From: CAWHHZ01 sp963829355
Lineage (GTDB): Bacteria > Acidobacteriota > Thermoanaerobaculia > Gp7-AA8 > JAHWKK01
Assembly: GCA_963829355.1 (NCBI GenBank)
Contig: CAWHHZ010000008.1
Coordinates: forward strand, 124,001-188,000
DNA length: 64,000 bases
Reading direction: 5' to 3'
Made by a program: the position numbers and the translations under genes. Below the pieces are notes generated by a model. The model ran no database searches, was not told where the DNA came from, and saw only the letters and a list, made by a program, of their open reading frames with translations. Shown piece after piece: positions 60,131 through 64,000 of this stretch; position 1 is the stretch's first letter, and the number at the start of each line of letters is the position of its first letter.

Positions 60131-60862
60131 GTGGCCCGGTTTCTACTGACGGTTCAGTACATCGGCACGCGCTACGCTGGCTGGCAGAGTCAGCAGAATG
60201 CGGAAGGCGTCCAGGATGTCGTGGAGCGAAGCCTTGCGACGATGTGCCAGCAGCCGGTCGTCCTTTACGGGGCCGGGAGGACAGACTCGGGCGTTCACGC
60301 GCGAGCTCAGCGCGCGCACGTCGATCTCCCGATCGAGATCGAACCGTGGGGATTCGTTCGCGGCATCAACACAATGCTCCCGGACGACGTGCGCATCACC
60401 GCCGCCGAGATCGTTCCCGACGATTTCCACGCGCGCTACCATTCGAGGGGCAAGACCTACGTCTACAGAATCTGGAACTCCGACGTCCTGGACGTGTTCA
60501 CGGCTCCGACCCACGGTCAGGTGAAAGATCCTCTGGACGAGCAGTTGATGCAGGATGCGGCGGACCAGTTCATCGGAGAGCACGACTATCGCGCGTTCAC
60601 GGTCGCGACTCCCGCGGTGAAATCGACGATCCGCACCATACGCGAGATTCAGGTGACCCGAACCGGCCCTGCAATCGAGGTTCTGGTGCGGGGCGACGGC
60701 TTCCTTCGCTACATGGTGCGTCGCATCGTGGGACTGCTCATCGAGATCGGTGCCGGGCGGCTGCCGGCCAGCAGCGCTGCATCGTTTCTGGGCCCGGAGC
60801 CCGGCGATGTCCGCTGGACAGCTCCCGCCAGGGGACTGACACTCGAGCGGGTCGAGTACTGA
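60131..60862 (+). CDS. truA: tRNA pseudouridine(38-40) synthase
   Basis: TruA converts uridines 38-40 of tRNA to pseudouridine. The 243-residue product has FLLTVQYIGTRYAGWQ, the catalytic Asp in GAGRTDSGVHA, FHARYHSRGKTYVYRI and LRYMVRRIVGLLIEIG, all typical. The GTG start at 60131 has GGGGAGAG a few bases upstream. It lies 48 bp after the VWA gene and 70 bp before uppS on the same strand. Confidence 0.95.
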   Translation: MARFLLTVQYIGTRYAGWQSQQNAEGVQDVVERSLATMCQQPVVLYGAGRTDSGVHARAQRAHVDLPIEIEPWGFVRGINTMLPDDVRITAAEIVPDDFHARYHSRGKTYVYRIWNSDVLDVFTAPTHGQVKDPLDEQLMQDAADQFIGEHDYRAFTVATPAVKSTIRTIREIQVTRTGPAIEVLVRGDGFLRYMVRRIVGLLIEIGAGRLPASSAASFLGPEPGDVRWTAPARGLTLERVEY

Positions 60863-60932
60863 TCGTTTCTGGCGTGCCGGTTGCGCTGGACCCGCCCACT
60901 CCCAATTCTGCTAACATGAATGCCTGTCAGAA

Positions 60933-61754
60933 ATGATCGATCTGAGCAAACTCTACGAGCCGGGATCGATCGAGCAAGCGCTTCTCGAGAAGCTTGATCT
61001 CACTCGTCTTCCACGGCACGTCGCAGTCATCATGGACGGCAATGGACGGTGGGCTCGATCCCGGAAACTGCCTCGCGTCGAGGGACATCGCGCGGGGATT
61101 GCCTCGGTGCGCGAAACCGTTGAGACGGCGGCACGTCTGGAGCTCGAAGCGATCACCCTGTACGCCTTCTCGGTCGAGAACTGGAAGCGCCCCCGCCTCG
61201 AAGTCGCGACATTGATGATGCTCCTCAAGGAGTACATCAATCGTGAGCTCCACACGCTCATGGAGAACGACATCCGGTTCGAGCCGATCGGGCGCATCGA
61301 CGGACTCGAGCGCTCCGTTCGGAGAGAGCTCGACAAGGCAGTCGATGCAACCCGGGACAATCGAGGTCTGCTCTTCCAGATCGCTCTCAACTATGGCGGC
61401 CGCGCCGAGATCGTCGATACGGTCAATCGCATCGCCCGCATTCTCCGGGAAAAGGACCTGCATGACTTCGAGGTGACCGAGGAGTTTTTCGCCAGTCATC
61501 TCTATACCGCAGGAGTGCCGGACCCCGATCTCATGATCCGGACCAGCGGCGAGCTCAGAATCTCGAACTTCCTTCTGTGGCAACTCGCCTACGCGGAAAT
61601 CTATGTGACAAAGGTCCTGTGGCCCGACTTCCGGCGCCAGCACCTGTTCGAGGCGATCATCGACTTCCAGAGTCGAGAGAGACGCTATGGCGGAGTCGGC
61701 GGTGAAGACTCCGCCGAGAGCGAGATCTTCGTCGAGGCCGAGAGCCCGGAATGA
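60933..61754 (+). CDS. uppS: Isoprenyl transferase (undecaprenyl diphosphate synthase)
   Basis: UppS extends farnesyl diphosphate with isopentenyl units to the C55 lipid carrier needed for wall and polysaccharide synthesis. The 273-residue product has HVAVIMDGNGRWA with catalytic Asp, GHRAGI, YAFSVENWKRP and MIRTSGELRISNFLLWQ, the five conserved regions. A 25-residue acidic tail follows the usual end. The stop overlaps the cdsA start by four bases. The product feeds the polysaccharide enzymes found at 45-57 kb. Confidence 0.96.
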   Translation: MIDLSKLYEPGSIEQALLEKLDLTRLPRHVAVIMDGNGRWARSRKLPRVEGHRAGIASVRETVETAARLELEAITLYAFSVENWKRPRLEVATLMMLLKEYINRELHTLMENDIRFEPIGRIDGLERSVRRELDKAVDATRDNRGLLFQIALNYGGRAEIVDTVNRIARILREKDLHDFEVTEEFFASHLYTAGVPDPDLMIRTSGELRISNFLLWQLAYAEIYVTKVLWPDFRRQHLFEAIIDFQSRERRYGGVGGEDSAESEIFVEAESPE

Positions 61755-62620
61755 CCAGCACCCCCGGCACCGGCCCTGAGCAGACAGCTCCGCGCAAAGA
61801 AGGAAGGTTCACCCGTGAGATCACCTCGATCATCGCAGGACCGCTTCTGGTGTTCATCATTGGCTGGACTCACGGACTCGTCATGGCCGCTCTCGTCGGC
61901 CTGGTAGCGGTTCTCGGACTGTGGGAGTTTCTCGTCATGGGAGAGAAAAAGGGTCTGCCGGTGCAGAAGATCCTCTCGACCTTGCTGCTGCTGTTTCTGC
62001 TCGCGAACTTCCTGCTTCCGGGCCTATCGGTCGAGATCGGCGTGTTCGCCGTACTTCTCCTGATTCCGATGGCTTACGTCTTCTCCAACAGCGACCTCGC
62101 CGAGGCGTTGCCGGCAAGCGCGGTGTGCGTACTGGGAATCCTCTACATCGGTCTCCTCTCGGGCGCACTCATCAGATTGCGCCTCGACTTCGAACCGTTC
62201 GGATCAGAGCTCATCTTCTTCCTGCTGCTCGTCGTCTGGTCAGGCGACACCTTCGCCTACTACACGGGAAAGAAGTTCGGGCGCACTAAACTCCTTCCCC
62301 GCGTAAGCCCGAAGAAGACCGTCGAGGGAATGATGGGGGGCGTGGCCGGTTCTCTGGTCGCCGCGACGGTCATACATTTCTCGTTCTTCGGCGAGTTTCC
62401 GCTCGTTCATGCACTCATATGTGCCTCCCTTCTCTCGCTTTCCGGCGTTGTGGGGGACCTGGCGGAATCAGCATGGAAGCGAAGCGCCGCAGTCAAGGAC
62501 TCCGGCTCCCTCATTCCCGGCCACGGAGGAATTCTCGACCGGCTCGATTCGATCCTGTTCACCGCGCCGGTTCTCTACGCGTATTGGTTTCTCCTCCACG
62601 AACCGATTAGACTCACCTGA
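61751..62620 (+). CDS. cdsA: Phosphatidate cytidylyltransferase
   Basis: CdsA makes CDP-diacylglycerol from phosphatidate and CTP in the inner membrane. The 289-residue protein has about seven TM helices and the signature GDLAESAWKRSAAVKDSG followed by LIPGHGGILDRLDS. The ATG overlaps the uppS stop (ATGA). It is followed by a heptamer-rich spacer and then dxr. Confidence 0.96.
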   Translation: MTSTPGTGPEQTAPRKEGRFTREITSIIAGPLLVFIIGWTHGLVMAALVGLVAVLGLWEFLVMGEKKGLPVQKILSTLLLLFLLANFLLPGLSVEIGVFAVLLLIPMAYVFSNSDLAEALPASAVCVLGILYIGLLSGALIRLRLDFEPFGSELIFFLLLVVWSGDTFAYYTGKKFGRTKLLPRVSPKKTVEGMMGGVAGSLVAATVIHFSFFGEFPLVHALICASLLSLSGVVGDLAESAWKRSAAVKDSGSLIPGHGGILDRLDSILFTAPVLYAYWFLLHEPIRLT

Positions 62621-62630
62621 AAACGGAAGG

Positions 62631-62699
62631 GTTCGAGGGTTCAAGAGGTCAAGGGTAGTTCAAAGGCTCAAGAGTCAAGGGTTGAAGTGGCGACGGTTG
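62631..62699. repeat. Degenerate heptamer run between cdsA and dxr
   Basis: Units with a seven-base step can be traced: GTTCGAG, GGTTCAA, GAGGTCA, AGGGTAG, TTCAAAG, GCTCAAG, AGTCAAG, GGTTGAA. This is more diverged than other arrays, but the step holds. It resembles the GGTTCAG units at 8369. Confidence 0.6.
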
Positions 62700-62793
62700 A
62701 GCTTCTGAGAACAGGCAAAGCACCTTCTCTTTTGTTTCGTCACGTTTCAATCTCGATTGCTTTATTGCTCTGAACCTGGAAGCTCAATCCCAC

Positions 62794-63970
62794 ATGCACA
62801 AGGTATCCATACTCGGAAGCACGGGCTCGATCGGCACCAGCACTCTGCAGGTGGTCGATACCTTCGCCGACCATTTGAAAGTCGTCGGCCTCGCCGCAGG
62901 CTCGAACATCGATCTGCTGGCTCAGCAGATCCGGAAGTACCGTCCCGAGCTCGTTTCAGTGGTTTCCTCGGATCTGATCAGGCAGCTCCAGGAGATGCTC
63001 GGCCCCGAGTTCAGTTCGCTCGAAATCGTGTGCGGCCCTGAAGGGGCATCGGCGGTCGCGGCGCTGCCCTCCGCGGATGCCGTCGTCGCCGGAATCGTCG
63101 GGGCGGCCGGAATCCCTCCGGTACACGCCGCACTTCAGGCGGGCAAACGCGTCGGTATTGCGAACAAGGAGGTGCTGGTTGCTGCGGGCGACGTGATGAT
63201 CCGTAGCTGCCACCGCATCTGGCGGTGAGATCCTGCCGATCGACTCGGAGCATTGCGCCGTACACCAGGCGATGATGGCCGGAAGACGATCCGAAGTGGA
63301 GCGGATCATTCTTACCGCCTCGGGAGGTCCCTTCCTCAGAACCGAGCTCGACGACTTTCAGTCGATCTCGATCACCGACGCGCTCAACCATCCAACCTGG
63401 AAGATGGGTAACAAGATCACGATCGACTCGGCGACCATGATGAACAAGGGACTCGAGGTCATCGAGGCTCATCACCTCTTCCACATGCCGGCCGATCGCA
63501 TCGGGATCCTCATCCACCCACAGTCGATCGTGCACTCGATGGTCGAGTACGTCGATGGCTCGATCATCGCCCAGCTCTCGACCACTGACATGAAGTTTCC
63601 CATCCAGTACTGCCTCCTGTTTCCGGATCGGATCGCCGCCCCGTATGAAAAACTCGATCTCGCGCGCATCTCGAGCCTCGAGTTTCTCGAAGTCGATCAG
63701 AGACGTTTCCCGGCGGTGCGCCTCGCCTACGACGCCTGCCGCACGGGCGGCTCGATGCCGGCTGTCCTCAACGCCGCGAATGAAATCGCGGTCGAGCGCT
63801 TCCTCGGCGGCGAGATCGGATTCACGCAGATCCCGGAGCTCGTCTCCGAAGTCATGGACAGGCACGCCGGAGAAGTCTCTGCCATCGAAACCGTCGACGA
63901 TGCCCTTGGCTGGGACTCCTGGGCCCGCCAGGAGGCGCGAACCGTCGCACTGGACCAGAAGGTTCGCTGA
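62794..63970 (+). CDS. dxr: 1-deoxy-D-xylulose-5-phosphate reductoisomerase, with a single-base frameshift
   Basis: Dxr makes 2-C-methyl-D-erythritol 4-phosphate for isoprenoid synthesis. The first part has the NADPH site KVSILGSTGSIGTSTLQVV and GIANKEVLVAAG; the frame then breaks at about 63208. In the next frame ASGGEILPIDSEHCAVHQAM continues, then ILTASGGPFL, HPTWKMGNKITIDSATMMNKG and HPQSIVHSMVEY, ending at 63970. Removal of one T (63208) gives 391 residues, the normal length. The gene is usually essential, so an assembly error is likely. It follows cdsA in the same direction, and the next gene in many bacteria (rseP) is cut off by the window end. Confidence 0.9.
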
Positions 63971-64000
63971 AACGACTCACCCGCGGTGCCCCGATCGGAG

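Overview
The window looks like chromosomal DNA from a member of the Acidobacteriota, or a close relative. Two proteins carry the N-terminal VWFA-type domain that is typical of that phylum (11663-15484 and 58343-60082). A TonB-dependent receptor has a carboxypeptidase-regulatory-like domain in front of its plug, and coding is GC-rich with many GTG starts and 4-bp ATGA/GTGA overlaps. Phylum is an inference from gene families; there is no rRNA here. I found no tRNA, CRISPR array, prophage, integrase or transposase.

Layout. 1-7.1 kb: two paralogous alkaline-phosphatase/sulfatase-fold lipoproteins, a TonB-dependent receptor with a strong terminator, and a small lipoprotein. 7.4-17.4 kb: a shrunken sirtuin, a chalcone-isomerase-like secreted protein, a response regulator/PP2C phosphatase coupled to a DUF4301 protein, a giant two-VWA protein, a DHFR-like protein, an Arg/Ser-rich micro-protein with its own terminator, and a phospholipase D remnant. 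17.4-26.7 kb: CAP protein, 1307-residue NtrY-like kinase coupled to a secreted DUF4783 protein, RluA-type pseudouridine synthase, NamZ, a frameshifted MoaB/Mog protein and QueA. 27-36 kb: EamA transporter, DUF5666-like lipoprotein, an ArsI/CadI enzyme translationally coupled to a LysE-family exporter behind a near-consensus promoter, a periplasmic redox operon (diheme peroxidase, Tat-exported metallophosphoesterase, monoheme cytochrome c), chorismatase and a zinc-ribbon/Smr protein. 36-45 kb: Nramp-like transporter, ZAS/TPR protein, FmdB-type protein, ornithine aminotransferase divergent from glutaminase, RNase D and a group II decarboxylase. 45-58 kb: a surface-polysaccharide locus (initiating sugar transferase, five glycosyltransferases or GT-C-like proteins, an SDR-DUF1990 fusion and a multi-TM protein running into dapF). 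58-64 kb: VWA protein, truA, then uppS-cdsA-dxr, where dxr has a frameshift.

The most striking non-coding signal is repeat structure between genes. There are tandem arrays whose unit is 7 bp at about eight places, several arranged as oppositely oriented pairs 80-200 bp apart; one array encodes part of a signal peptide and another supplies a stop codon. Three dispersed palindromic repeat families occur as well: A (GTCATCCTGAG...CTCAGGATGAC), B (GTCATTCCGAA...) and C (a double hairpin ending in GACCCACAC). They make up most of the long gene-free stretches.

Two single-base frameshifts, in otherwise intact mog and dxr, each give exactly the family length once one base is removed. Because dxr is normally essential, residual assembly error is the simplest explanation.
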